Below are positions 11,353 through 23,438 of a stretch of 64,000 nucleotides of DNA, one piece after another (position 1 is the first letter of the stretch; each line of letters starts with the position of its first letter). The notes beneath the pieces are model-generated. The model did not search any database. It was not told where the DNA came from and saw only the letters and a program-made list of their open reading frames with translations. Origin of the DNA: Hansfordia pulvinata (taxonomy: Eukaryota; Ascomycota; Sordariomycetes; Xylariales); the NCBI GenBank assembly GCA_006538405.1, contig BJKQ01000013.1, forward strand, positions 744,001 to 808,000. Reading direction: 5' to 3'. The translations under genes and the position numbers were made by a program.

Positions 11353-13814
11353 ATGTCTCTCAAGGTCAGCAGCAGCGGCAGCCGCGCCCGCTCCAAGTCC
11401 CCCGGCCGCCGCTCCGAGCGCTCCAGCCACTCGCGCCTCCAAGAGCTCGACCCCATGCCCATGGATCCCGTCGAGATGCCCTCGCCGCCCGCTGGCTACA
11501 CCTACAACTACGAGCACTACGCTCAGCAGCCCCAGGATCCCCGCGCCTCTGGCCACTCGGTCAACTATGCCCCCGGCGCCACCAGCAACATCAACTATGC
11601 CCCCAACGTCTACCGCCCTGCGCCGCCCAATGACCACTCGTACTACCCTCCGCCTCCCGACGCCCCGTACGGCGCCGATGCTTACTCCTGGCAGAATGGC
11701 CACGCCGGCGCCTCCAAAGTCGAGTCTCCCATTGACCACATCAAGCGGGGTACCGAGTCCTTTTTGCCCGCAAAGTACGCCGCCAAGTTTCGCGACTCGA
11801 GCAGCGACCGCGAGAAGAAGGAGCGCAAGAAGGACAAGCTCGAGAATGACCTGGCCTACGGCAGCACCGTCTCCCTCACCAGCCACACCAACTCGAGCTT
11901 CTCCCAGCGCCCCTCGTCCCTCTACAGCAACCCGCACCCTTACGACAATGCCAGGCCAAACGACCGCCCGGACATGTACGGTAAAGACCCCCGCCACTCG
12001 ATGCCCAACATCATCACCGCGGACCCCAACGCCAGGCTCGGTGGCTCTCTCAACCCGCCTACCAACCGCATGTCCTCGCTGACCGTCAACACACCTCACC
12101 ACCACGCTTCCATGTCGCTCTCCTCCGCGCCCCCTTCGCCCTTGCTCGAGTCGTACCACGGTACCTATCAATCCATGTCTCCCATGCCCTCTCCGCTCCT
12201 GTCCAACGCCCCAGCCTCTCGGCTACAGATCTCGAGCCTCTGTCCCCTGGCCTCTCCGACGAGGGTGGAGAGAAGAAGCGCCGCCGCGCGCGTTTCTTCC
12301 ACCCCGAGGAGGACGCTCAACGGCTGGCCAAGGCCCTCAAGGGAGAACGGCCGCCCGACACTGAGCCGCTCATCGAGATCCTGCCGGGTCTGACCCACGA
12401 GCAGATCATGACCCTGCGCTCAGAGTACAAGCACATTGTCAAGACAGGCTCCGAGCGCAAGGGCGTCAACATTGCCAAGCACATCCGCGCCCGTCTCAAG
12501 GACGAGAGCTCCAACCTGATGAAGGTCTGCTACACTACGGCGTTGGGCCGTTGGGAGAGCGAGGCCTACTGGGCCAACTTCTGGTACCAGGGCGACAAGA
12601 CACGGCGCGAGCTGCTCATTGAGAGCTTGACGGGCCGAAGCAACGCCGAAGTCGCCGCCATCAAGCACGCTTTCAGCGACAAAAAGTACCGCGACTCCTT
12701 GACGCTCTGTATGAAGACGGAGCTCAAGGAGGACAAGTTCAAGCGCGCCATTCTAATGGTTCTCGAGGCTCGTCGCATGGAGGACCACGACGAGTACGGC
12801 CGACCCTTGCCGCTCGAAAGACGCTTGCTGGAAGACGATGTCGACGCGCTTTACAAGGCCGTCCACGCCGAGAAGGGCGGCGAGTCTGCCATGCTTCAAA
12901 TCGTCATCACGCGCAGCGACGCCCACCTGCGAGAGACTTTGCGTCTATACGAGAAAGTCTCGGGTGGTAACTTTGCGCGCGATGCGCTCAAGAAGAGCGG
13001 CAACCTGGTGGTGCGTACCCCTCCTTTCCCTTAATCTCCAACTCCCTACCAAACGCAACAGCTAACGTGGACTCTGCGATAGGGCGAAGTGTTGGCGCAC
13101 ATACTCAACGGTGTCATCAACAAGCCGGTACGCGACGCGCTGCTGCTGCACCACGCCCTCAAGGCCGGCAAGAAGGATGGCCTGCGACGAGAGCTGCTCA
13201 CGTCGCGTCTGGTGCGATTCCATTGGGACCGCCACCACATGGCGCGCATCAAGAAGGCGTACCGCGAGCGCTATAGCGAGGATCTGGCCGAGGCCGTGCG
13301 CGAGGGTACCTCGGGCGAGTGGGGCCAGTTCTGTCAGCAGCTTGTCGTCATGCGCATGCCTGATGATGTCAAATATATTGATCGGCGCGAACCGGGCGAA
13401 CACGAGGGCCACGGCGGCAATGTCGGTTTCCACCAGCACCGCCGCAGTCTCGAGCATCTGGAGCAACAGGAGAAAGTGCGCAACCGGGAGAAACAGATGG
13501 ACCTCGAGTGGGAGCGGGAGAAGGAAAAGGAAAGAGAGCGCGAACGCGAGCAGTGGGAGAGGGAGCGCAGGAGGGAGAAGGAGAGGGAGCGTGAGCGGGA
13601 GCGCGAGCGCGAGCGAGAACGCGAAGAGCGTGAACGGGAGAGAGAGAGGGAGAAGAGGAGAGAAAAGGAGAAGGAGAAGGAGCGCAAAGACAAGGACAAG
13701 GACAAGGATAGGGGCCGCCACCGCTCGCACAGCAACACTCTCGAAGTCGTCAAGGACAGCGGGCGCGACCGCAGCAAGAGCCGCGAGCGCAGCCGCAGCC
13801 GCAGGAGAGACTGA
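11353..13814 (+). CDS. annexin-family protein with long disordered N-terminus and Arg/Glu-RS tail; one apparent frameshift
   Basis: Annexins bind acidic phospholipids, usually with calcium, at membranes. Exon 1 is 11353-13010, the intron 13011-13082 (GTGCGT donor, CTAAC branch site, AG acceptor) and exon 2 13083-13814. Residues 1-310 are Pro/Tyr/Ser-rich. About residues 314-650 hold four helical annexin-type repeats, including PLIEILPGLTHEQIMTLRSE and GRWESEAYWANFWYQGDKTR. Residues ~675-796 are an extreme RE/KE/KD helix-former ending in RS dipeptides. I see no canonical GxGT calcium loop, so calcium binding is uncertain. The frame shifts near the CCCC at 12209-12212; restoring one C gives an uninterrupted product of 796 residues. 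An intron at 12153-12214 is the alternative, but the skipped bases read well as protein. The closest known class is probably the long fungal ANXC-type annexins. Confidence 0.82.
13011..13082 (+). other. annexin intron
   Basis: 72-bp intron with GTGCGT donor, a CTAAC branch site about 20 bp before the acceptor, and GATAG acceptor. It separates two in-phase parts of the annexin core (SGNLV / GEVLAH). Confidence 0.85.
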
Positions 13815-14957
13815 GAGTGTGACCTCATGAGCTTCACAAACAAGGCGGAATGATCAATGACGGATATGGCCGGGAGAAGGCGCGGCGTGGCCTGCGAAGT
13901 GCCCGCTGAAGATGTCGGGATGGACAGGACGGAACACGGATCAGGGCGAAACGGGGTTCTTGGGAGGCCAAAGAGCCGAGGTCATGTTGTAAAGCGGTGG
14001 ACTCTTATTTTCTTTCATCTATCCATCTTGTTGTATACAGACACACGGCGTAGAGCAGCATGAAAGCTACGCGCCATCTTACGATCAACGAATGAATGAG
14101 CCAAGCGAGCATTTACTTCCAGCCCGTCCCTCGCCCCCACTACATGGCCTTTTCCAGGCATTTTGCAGGTTGCACTTCTGCGGATTCGTCAAGGATCCCA
14201 GTGCTTGTCACGTGATCGTAAGACACATGGGGCCCAGGAACTGCCTGTGTGTCTCTACGGTGATATCGAGAGAGGGTCTGCGAGAGACACGGTCATGACT
14301 GGGGTCTTGTCTTACGTCGGGCCTCTCGACCGCGGGGTCGTTCAGTGCCATCAGCATTATTCATTCGCTGAGACCCGCCCGGGGGCGAGACCCTCGACAC
14401 GGCTCAAGTCCCATGCAGCACACTAGGTTAGGTAAGGTAAGCAGTGGCGACAGCATATCACGTCACGGTTCACAATGTCAAGTTGGAATCATCTTCCCCA
14501 CACAAACTCCTTTTCATTACCTCCCCCAACGTCGTATCAGGGCATGAAGAAACCCCCCCTCCCCCTCCCCCTCCCCCTTCCCTTTCTCTTCCTCCCACTC
14601 TACTTCCGCTCCATGGGGGGTTTACGAACAGTGCACCTGTGTCGCTCTCAGAGCGCTATCTACCTGACGCTAAGTTCCCCATTGTTTTTGTCTCCCTCGT
14701 GTTCCCCCACGATCCCCCACGGCGTCGATGACAGGATTCCAATCAAAAACCCCCCTTTCAGGTTTCACGACGGCCCCGGCCTAAGGTGAGGTGAGTGCAA
14801 TAACCTTTAACCTGGCCGATGGCCGACAAAAAAACCTGGTTCTTGTGTGGAGGGGGGGGAAAAGGGCTCTCCTGATGCTCGTGGGTCTCGTCGTCCCCAA
14901 TTTATAGCGTTCCTGGTTGTCGTGGTCCGGATAACGTTGGCCCTGCTAAGGCTGGGC

Positions 14958-15107
14958 TTCCCCCCTTTTCTCTTTTGACTCTTTTTCCTCCCTGGTCGCT
15001 CTTCCCTCTTTCCTTTTGATATCTCTTTTCCCCTTTTCCTTCTTTCCCCCTTTCCTTCTTTTGCCCCTTTCCTTCTTTCCCCCCTTTCCCTCTTTTCTCC
15101 TTTCCTG
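14958..15107 (+). repeat. 150-bp near-pure pyrimidine tract with repeated CTTTCC/CCCCTTT units
   Basis: Almost only C and T on the + strand, made of degenerate TTTCCTTCTTTCCCCC-like units. Such polypurine/polypyrimidine tracts can form triplex (H-) DNA. It abuts the TCG minisatellite. Confidence 0.85.
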
Positions 15108-15136
15108 CCTCGCTTAATTAAGTGACCGTCGTGTCG

Positions 15137-15370
15137 TGACAGGTCGATTCGGCCCTATGTTCTAATGCTATCGGCGTGTCGTACAGGTCGGTTCGGTCCT
15201 GTGATATCGTCGTCGTCGTCGTCGTCGTCGAGCAGGTCGGATCGGTCCTGCGTTATCGTCGTCGAGTCGAGCAGGTCGGTTCGGCCCCGCGTTGCCGTCT
15301 CGTCGTCGATTCGATATCGTCGTTATCGTCGTCGTCGTCGAGTCGGGCAGGTCGGTTCGGCCCTGCGTCA
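15137..15370 (+). repeat. TCG-rich minisatellite with five copies of an AGGTCGGTTCGGCCCTG core
   Basis: The 17-bp core (with variants) starts at about 15141, 15185, 15234, 15273 and 15349. The copies are separated by 20-60 bp spacers made of (TCG)n/ATCGTCGTCG. The copies vary at a few fixed positions (A/G, T/C). Frames through it give only Arg/Ser/Val-rich translations, so I treat it as non-coding. Confidence 0.85.
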
Positions 15371-16956
15371 TCGTCCGGTCGGCGGGTCATCGATACATCG
15401 GAGACGTGTTGTGGTCGACTTGGGAGCGGGGCGATTTAGCGCTGTCGAATGGGTGCGCTGGACGGCGTTGATTCCTGTTGCCGTTGATTGAGCCTTTTAT
15501 GGTCTTGCTCAGGACCAAGGGGGGCAAGGACCAAAGGCCTCCCTTCGACCCCCCCCTCCCTCCTCCCACCGGACAGACAAGAGAGGTCAAAAGGGAAAAG
15601 GGGAGGGGAGGGGAGGGGATGCCCCGTCTGTCGGGAGAAGAAAGCAGCAACAGCTAATCTGGGCACGTTCTAAATAGTGAGAGAGGTGAGAAGGGAATAC
15701 ACGTCTGGAAGAGACGGATGTCTATAAGAGGCGGGACCCCCCGGCCCACCTCTCCCTGACCTCTCCCCCCCTCCCCCATCCCCTTCTTACCTACCTGCCA
15801 TCGGTTCTGTCTTGTGCGTTGTGATAGCACAGGACAGGCGGAGCCTTGGATGTCTTGCACTGGAGAAGGTGCCCTCACCCCCGTGCATCCGTGGGCATCT
15901 CTGCCTTGGTCAGGGGCTCGGTGGATGAGAAGGGTAGGCACCATGCTCACGTGGAGAGACGATCATGTGAAGAAGTTGCATGATGGAAGGTAGGGTAAAG
16001 GGGAAGGGGATGATGGGAGGGGAGATGGGTGAAGAGGTGGAAGAGAAAGAATGGAAGCCGAGATGGGGAGGCAAGCCCTCCTTTTATATCCGTGTTCGAG
16101 GCTCGCAGTCCTCGAGTTCTGGTGGTCGGTGGTCACCACGCCGCCCACTAAGTTATGGGACGCACCGCTGCGCACGCATTGAATGCATTGTACGTATGAC
16201 GGCCGCGTCACCAGCACGCTCGTTGTCTGCGCGGCGACGCGTCTGAGCAACGCCGGCACTGACAGCGTGCGTGCGTGCATGCGCTGCAAACGCAAAACCG
16301 GGCCCTGTCCTTGTTCAACGCATGTACGGAGGAGGCAAGCCTCTCAGCCCGTCCCTCTCCCTCTCTCTCTCTGTGTGTGTGGACGGGCCGGGCCTTGAAT
16401 GAGGAGCCCCGATGGCATGGCACCCCTGAACAACCACGCCCCGAGCCCCCGATGGCTCCTCTCGGGCGATCCCAGAAGCCACGGCGCGGCCCGGTGCCCG
16501 GATGTAAGCCAATTCACTCGCTGTCCAATATCCGCAAGGCTGGAGAAACTCGGTCCACAGGGGCTCATGGCCGATACGCCACTGGCGATAGTGAAGTATC
16601 GACATGAACAGCCCGCTCTCTCCCTATTGATACCAGGTAGGAGTACACTCGCCAACGCACCAAGGCGGCCCCCGAGCCGTCCGGAATCGGCCAGCTTTGA
16701 ACCGTGGCCCCCGTCACCATGACCTTGGTCCGCATGTGCCACGACGCGTCGAGTGCGGCTCTCCGCGGACCCAGAAGCAAAACCTGCCTGGCCGTCGGGC
16801 GTCGGCAATCCGCACCTCCGAGCAGACCTTCGCTGCGGCGCGTGGACGAACCTTGATCAGAAGCCCGGAGGACGAGGGGCCCCGACCACACCGACGCGGA
16901 GGAGACTTTCGGGCAACTGGCGGCACACTACACGACCTGCGCGCGCATGTAAGGCA

Positions 16957-16980
16957 CGTGTGTGTGTGTGTGTGTGTGTG
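16957..16980 (+). repeat. (GT)n microsatellite
   Basis: Twelve GT units followed by GACGCGCG, again a purine-pyrimidine alternating tract. Confidence 0.9.
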
Positions 16981-17630
16981 ACGCGCGGCGACCGCTCGCC
17001 AAGGTAGCTCTTCCACTCTGCTTCGGATCGAAAGGCCTTTTCTCCTCCTGGGGAGCGCGGACACAGAACGGTGTCCGACGCTTGGAAGGGGCCAGGCGCG
17101 AGAGAAACCGCCATGGCTGCGTGTTTGGGAACACGTCCGCTGCTTCTACTGACTTGCTCCTTTTTCTTGCTTTCGGTCAAGGACAGAAGGACTCAAAGAT
17201 TCTCATAGCACTGGCTACGTGCAACAGACGTGTGCTTCTCTCTTGCTTGGGAGGGTAAAGGTTACACAGGCTGAAAGCGGGCTGACTGGACGGGTGGGGG
17301 GAGGAGGGAAGGCGAGAGTTCGCGGAGAGAGGCGGGATAGCGATAACTGCTCGCCTGATACCTATGCCTATGCATTGCCCGATGCAGTCCTCGAGGTTAG
17401 CTGCCTCCATGCTCCTCGTCTCTCCCCCTCTCCCCGACTGCACGCCGCGTCAGCGTAGGAAAATGCGCGGCCTGGACCGCTGAGCAGTGCGCTGGGAGGG
17501 GGGATGTGGAAGCGAGGCGATGGGCTGCCTCCCGGCTCGCGAGAGAGAGAGAGGGAAGAATCTGGCGAAGCTTTGCCTCTGCCGGTGCCCACAATAGCGA
17601 CATCAAAGGGGAAATATGGGGGGGAGGGGA

Positions 17631-17653
17631 GGGGGGGGGGGGGGGGGGGGGGG
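17631..17653 (+). repeat. poly-G homopolymer, 23 bp
   Basis: Uninterrupted G run following GGGGAGGGGA. Together they span about 35 bp of G-rich, quadruplex-prone sequence. Confidence 0.9.
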
Positions 17654-19102
17654 TCCTCCCTCCTGGTAGTACACACTTCTCTCGTGAGCCCGGTTACTCA
17701 GCCCGACCTCGGTCCCAAGCAGATTAAGCGTGAGGAGAGTAGACAGGTGGCGAATCGTGGGAGGAGGCTCAGCATCTCACCAAGGTTCTGCAGCGGGCGA
17801 CGTCGAGGGTCTTGCGTGCATAGGTAGCGCCATTCCGAGAAGCCCATCCTTGTACATGGACACACACGGCGGATGTCACGGAGATCCAGACACACAGCGT
17901 GTCGTGGGCAGCAAGTTGGCCCAGGTCATCGAGGATAAGTCCGATTTTTCTCTGACGCGGGTTGTTCTTCTTGTTGTTATTGTTCCAGCGACTGATAGCA
18001 CGTGCCACCTGAATATCTGTAGGTATGAATATACAGAGGCAGCCAGAGGTAGAATAGACACGCCAGTTTGGCCCAGCCACAGCCATTCGTGGATTCAATG
18101 GCTGTTCTGTGGCCCAATGCGCGTGGCCGAGACGAAGCTCTCTTTGTAGGAATTGTGCCTCGACGAAACCGGAATTCGAACCGAAACGCATTGAATGAGC
18201 CTCGCGGTATAATATTTCGGAGTCGAGAGGGATGCTCTTAGTTGACGCCGCCCTACTGTGAAGCCTACTACATCAGCCTGCAAATGCCGCCTCCTTCCAG
18301 TAGTGTGGATAGGCCAAAGAACAAAGAAAGCAAGGCACATTGCCCGCGCATCGCTTACGCATCGCCCGTAGTCCTTAGACACCGCGGGCAGTCTCTGAAA
18401 AGGCAGCACCACGTGCATGGCCATCTTCTCACTCTTCTTAAAGAGAGGCCCCAAATCTCCTTGAGGAATGCGCGTGTGTAGGGCCCTGCACGCAGATGTA
18501 CACAGACAGCACCTCAGGAGGTTTGTGACTCTGCAGCGCACCCAAGCCCCATGCCAATGTCAGTATTTCCCGCCAGGCTCCGCATTCCGCATACACAGAG
18601 GTTTGTGCTGATTACTCTCGTTTGTCAACATCGGAACCACACGCAGACGATGGGCGATCGTTTGCAGTGGAACGAGCACTGAGCGCTCAAAAGGCTTATG
18701 GAGATGTGTCAATTCTATTCTTACCGTGGACGGGGTGAAAAGAAGAGACTCTTCATGTCTAACAGTATCCTTTTTAAAATAAAGCCGTCACGGAAAGTTA
18801 CGCTTCTGTCATACAATCGTGCGAGGGTAGGCAAATGCAGCACGAAACACATGTTGGAGATATGACTTATTGACTGATATAATGGGTATGATGGATGTGG
18901 TTTGACGTGTGATGCTCCACGCAAAAAGAGGGGAACATAATCCGCTCTCGCCAAACAACAAAAGAACCTTGCTTGAAAATGCCCCTGTTTGCGCCGTATG
19001 AACCAGAAACGATGAACGGAAAGACTGACACCTCAGAACGTGGGCGAATCTGGGCTGATCTAAGACCTAGTACCCAATAATGAACCACCCCAACCCAGCG
19101 AA

Positions 19103-20919
19103 TCATATCGTCGGTTGTCGCATATACATTTGCATGATCAACCAAAGGAGCAGTAGCAACGCTGCGGCGGACAACACGAGCGGCGAGGTGGCGCGCGGAG
19201 CGAGACGATCGAGAGCAGGCGTCGAGCCGTTCTGCGGAACGCCACTGTCGCGTATGCCCTGTGGGGCCTTGGCGCGGTGACCGCGCCACGGAACAGGCAG
19301 GGCCATGTCGTCGAGAATTTGCTCAGCCGTGATCTTGGAACCTGCTAGGACGATAGGCACTCCCGTGCCCGGGTGAGTGCTGGCACCGACAAAGTAGGCG
19401 CGAGCGATACCGCGGGCGCGCGTCGAGGGCCGGAACGAGAGGACGTTGAGGAAGCTATGGCTCAGCCCCAGGATGGAGCCCTTGTCCAGGTTGAACTTGG
19501 ATTCCCAGGTGAAGGGGTCGTTGACCGTTTCATGCGCGATGTGCGCCGCAAGGTCGGGGTTGCCGGGGATGCGAGCCGAAATTGTGCTGAGCACAGCGGC
19601 GCGCGCGCGCTCCACAAGCGCCGGCCAATCCTGCTCGCGGGGAATGCCGCCGGAAGCATCGGCTCCGTGGCCCGCCGAGGAGAGCAGATGGCCGGTGGGC
19701 ACGAGCGCGATAACGCTGTCCCGGCCCTCGGCGCAGCAGAAGGGTCGATACGGCTGGGCACGTTGAGATAGAAGCTGGGCTCTGTGGGCAGGGATTGGCG
19801 ACTGAAGATGGCGTCAAAGGACTCGCGGTACTCGTCGGCCAGGAAGATGTTGTGAGTGTCGAGCTCGGGGAATTTGCGGTCCAAACTCCAGTAGAAGCTG
19901 ATAGAGCTGCAAGAGCCGGACTTCTGGCGCAGCGAGCGGCCATAGGACTCAAGGGAGGGCACCTGGGGGAACAGATTGCTGTAGGCGTAGACAAGATCGG
20001 CGTTGACCACGACCACGTCGGCCTCGAGTTGCTCGCCGGACTCGAGAACGACTCCGCGGCAGTGCGGCCGCCGGGCTCTGTCAGGACCTGGCGGACGCCG
20101 GTGCCGAGTCGGTACTCGACGCCGAGACGCTCTCCGACCCGAACAAGGGCCTGGAGGATGGACTGGAAACCACCGCGCGGGTACCATATGCCCTCAGCCA
20201 GCTCGGTGTATTGCAGCAGTGAATAGGTGGCCGGGGCATCAAAGGGCGACATGCCCATATACATGGTGGCAAAGGTGAAGACGCGGCGCAGGCGCTCCGT
20301 CCAGAAGTATTTGCTGGCGCGACCCCAGATGCTGTGCAGCGGGTGCAGCTTGATGCCGGTCCAGACAAACTGCGGCACGGTCAAGTCCCAGAAGCTGGTG
20401 AAGTTCTTGTGCAGGACGTCGGTGACGCTGAGCTCGTAGTGGTTATGCGCCTCGCCAAGCCACGAAAGGTAGCGCTTGAAGCCGTCCTTGCCCTCCCATC
20501 GCTCGATCTGGTTCTTCATGCGCGCCAGGTCGGTCGACAGCTCGAAGCGCTCGCCGTCAGCGAACCAGACGTTGTAGTTGGTCGGACACCGCAGCAGCTC
20601 GACGCCCTCAGCCTCGAGGGATGTATCAAGATCATGGAACGCCTCAGCGAACAGCTTGGGAAGCAGGAGCAGCGACGGGCCCTGATCGAACCGGTGCTCT
20701 CCGTCCCACAACAGGCTACAACGCCCGCCGGTGAAGTTGTTCTTCTCCAGCACCGTCACCTTGAACCCGGCCTTGGCCAGGCGTGCGGCTGTCGAGATGC
20801 CGCCGGCGCCAGCACCTGGGAAATGCATTAGCAACGACGGCCATGAAGCAAAAGTTTACGCTCGAGAGGGAAGCTGACTTACCGACCACAATGGCCGTCT
20901 TCTGTCTTTCTTTTTCCAT
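19103..20919 (-). CDS. al-1: phytoene desaturase (al-1 / carB / crtI type), two apparent frameshifts
   Basis: FAD-dependent enzyme that introduces double bonds into phytoene in carotenoid synthesis, at membranes. Exon 1 is 20883-20919, the intron 20816-20882 (GTAAGT...CCCAG) and exon 2 19103-20815. The N-terminal Rossmann motif VVGAGAGG is rebuilt exactly by the splice. Other family signatures are GGRCSLLWDGEHRFDQGPSL, EADVVVVNADLVYAY, SSISFYWSLDRKFPELDTHN and, near the end, AYFVGASTHPGTGVPIVLAG. A hydrophobic C-terminal helix (LVLSAAALLLLLWLIMQMYM) matches fungal AL-1. The frame changes twice, near 20050-20060 and near 19723-19740. Each change is explained by one missing base, and restoring both gives 583 residues, the expected size. 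It is co-oriented with the al-2 gene 4.3 kb upstream. Either the gene is a recent pseudogene or the sequence has errors; identification as AL-1 is secure. Confidence 0.93.
20816..20882 (-). other. al-1 intron
   Basis: 67-bp intron inside the dinucleotide-binding motif, donor G|GTAAGT, acceptor CCCAG. A GCTAAT element upstream of the acceptor is a possible branch site. Confidence 0.88.
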
Positions 20920-21379
20920 TGCAAGTAGGCCTTTCTTGGTCTTTCGATCTTGCGGTTTTCTCTTCTTCCCGACACTCAATAGCTTCTGGGGGCCTTTCTA
21001 GAACACCTCAGATTTCCACTCACGCCTGGCGTACCGAGAATATCGCCGTGACTTGGGTCCGGCTCGGCAAGTCGCAAGTCAAATGGCGCCGTGGGAAGCC
21101 GGTGATCATACGATGCCAATTCTGGCCGCAAGGACTCGGAACGACGGGACGGTCCACAAGCGGTCGGACTTGTGCGGGCGACCCTGGAAGAACCGGAGGG
21201 GCCTGGTAGGAGAGCAGGGCAGGGATGGGGGTGCCGAGGGGTAGGGGTGGCTCTGGCGCTCAGCGTGGTGCAGAGGAATGAAGCGATCTACGACGAGCAA
21301 GGCCGGGTCGTGTACTGTCGGCCCACAACCGGGGTCTTAGCGGCCGGTGAGTTGTTGAGAGTCGATGGGCCAGAAGCGT

Positions 21380-21488
21380 CTGCAGAACAAGGGGCTGGGG
21401 ACTGTCTGCACGGCAAGGGGCCTGGAGCTATCTGCAGAGGCCTGCAGAGCAAGGGGCTGCAGCTGCTTGTGTGCAGAGCAAGGGATGG
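21380..21488 (+). repeat. dispersed short direct repeat, CTGCAGAGCAAGGGGCTG type
   Basis: Four imperfect copies of an 18-bp word start at about 21380, 21406, 21442 and 21471, with variable spacers, about 0.5 kb upstream of the al-1 start. They may be promoter repeats or decayed minisatellite units. Confidence 0.7.
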
Positions 21489-23413
21489 CAGGGCCGCTGG
21501 CGCAAGGTCAGCGAGCGACAAGCCTGCAGTTCTTTGGAGTGATAGCGGCGGCGGTGTTGTCGTGGAGAGGCCCCTCTTCGGCCAACGCACAACGGGCGAG
21601 TCGAGTTCTCGAGAGGCAAACGGAGCTACCAGGTGCAGTAGCTGAAGGGGCGGAGCGGGGTGGGAATGCCGAAGGGAGGGAGTAGAGGAGGGGGCAGGAG
21701 AGGGGAGGAGACACGAGCAGCTCGAGCGGTCGAGGTGAGCAGAGGCGAATGGCGGGGGCAGGAACTGTTATGTACGAGGGAGGGCGAGGATGTCGTGTGG
21801 CTATCGGCGAACTGGCTGCGCCGACGGCGGCGGCGGAGGCGGCGGCTTCGGATGGGTCTGTCTGCAGGCCAAAGAAAGACGAGGAGGCCAGAGAGAGATC
21901 CAACGGCATCCGCGTGTGCGCGTACTCGTGTGTGCGTGTGTGCCAGAGAGCGGTTGTGCTGGTCAGGGGCCGGACGTCGGGATGGTCTTTCTATCCGGCT
22001 CGGACAGCTGGGCGCAATCGCAGGAAATGCCATGGCAGAATGGCATGGGCGAGGCGGAGAGTATTGAATCATCATGTCCCACTGCGAGCCGCCAGGCGGT
22101 CCGTGGCCTACCCGAGTATAGGCAAGTCAGGCACTCGCGGCGGGCGGCGGTGGGCGCAGGGCGATAGTGGGCGGGAGACGGCGACGATGGACGGGGCGAG
22201 GCGGCGGGCTGGTCATCGGCGGGTCATGGATCCGCGCTTCCTGACGATGCCCCTCCAGTCTGAGTCTGGAAGGGGGACACGGATGGATCCATCACCACGG
22301 CGGCTCGTACGAGTGCTCGCAGAACCACGGGAACCTGGACGGCTGCCCTGGAGGGAAGGCGGAGGTAAACGGTACATGCCAGCCATCCGCGTCGCCGTAC
22401 CGCGAGTACCTGAGGGCTGCGTGTACTTGACTGCAAGCTGCCGTTCGAGGCGGCCCATGTACCTATCCGTAGGGCGATTGGTATAGATCCGCTAACCTTC
22501 CTCGTCGCTTCTGCGTCCAATTGGCGGTGATTCTCTCCACCGTGCCTGCCGCAAGCGGAAGAGTGGGGCATCCGAGCTCATGTCTCGTAAGTGGAGGTAC
22601 ACAAGCTAGACACTGCATTAAGGCACCTTTCTTGGTCGTTTCTGTGCAGGCTTCGGACACTTCAACTGTCTCCTTGACCATGGATGCGAGGCGGGATGGA
22701 AAAGAAGAGGTAGAGCGCCGATTGTATATCCACAAAGACGAATGGACAGCCTTGGGAGCCTTTCACAGCCATCCATGGAGATTTCGAGGGCTGGGCGCCG
22801 AGCATGAGATAAGCAGCACTATACCTAGAACCGTCAATACCTCCAAACACCCGACGAGCCCGAGAATCTCGTGCGCAAGGTACTCGTACCCAATTATCTG
22901 AACCCAGACCCCCTTCGGGGAATAACACATGCCCTAAAGAGGCGGAAACAAATCAGCTAAAAATTGCTGGCTGGTATCCTGATTATTATTATCATTCTAG
23001 GGACCTCATGAATCATCATTCGGGTCGTCTAATCTGGAGTCATCCCCGGGTGCAGCACCAGCACCAGCACCAGCACGCTCGCACGCACGCACGCCCGGCC
23101 TGGCTTGCCAGCCCCAGCCCGCCCGGCTCAACAACAGCTCGGGCTCGGCTCAGCCTGGGTCGGCCTGGAAGAATCAGCCCAGCAACCTTAGGTACGTAGC
23201 CATGGACCCAATCCAAGCAGCCGGCTCGTCCCCAAGGTTGATCAAAGTTTCAGTTGGGGTGATACTCGTAGATAGGTAGGTACCTGGCCAAGCTGTAGAT
23301 GCAGGGCGTCGTCTGCTATTGTCAGATTCACGCACCTTCAGCCTCGCGTCTCTCCCATCTCGGGTGCCACTTGTGTCACCAACAACCCAACCCAGCCGTA
23401 GTACGAGTACTCG

Positions 23414-23438
23414 CCCCCCCCCCCCCCCCCCCCCCCCC
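23414..23438 (+). repeat. poly-C homopolymer, 25 bp
   Basis: Uninterrupted C run directly after a TACGAGTA 8-mer. Confidence 0.9.

Larger units (their letters stand above)
13815..19102. other. 5.3-kb intergenic region
   Basis: Downstream of the annexin and also downstream of the phytoene desaturase (the two genes converge on it). No gene is supported: candidate frames are short and of low complexity. It contains a 150-bp pyrimidine tract, a TCG-rich minisatellite, a (GT)n run and a 23-bp poly-G, listed separately. Confidence 0.6.

Noticed and set aside
12153..12214. Intron in the annexin gene (GTACCA...CCCCAG) that would also repair the frame
   Set aside because: Phase fits, but the interval reads as in-frame Ser/Pro-rich protein (YHGTYQSMSPMPSP) continuous with its flanks. 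The same one-base loss in a C run explains other genes in the window, so I preferred a frameshift; not excluded.
13334..13843. Minus-strand Ser/Arg-rich open frame opposite the annexin tail
   Set aside because: It is the mirror of the repetitive RE/KE codons; no start context or independent motif.
15165..15491. Open frames through the TCG repeat array
   Set aside because: Several frames are open at once because the repeat lacks stop codons; composition is only Ser/Arg/Val from the repeat unit.
18160..18200. tRNA-like GGTTCGAATTCCGG on the minus strand
   Set aside because: The arms cannot form a 5-bp T stem around a 7-nt loop and no cloverleaf can be built.
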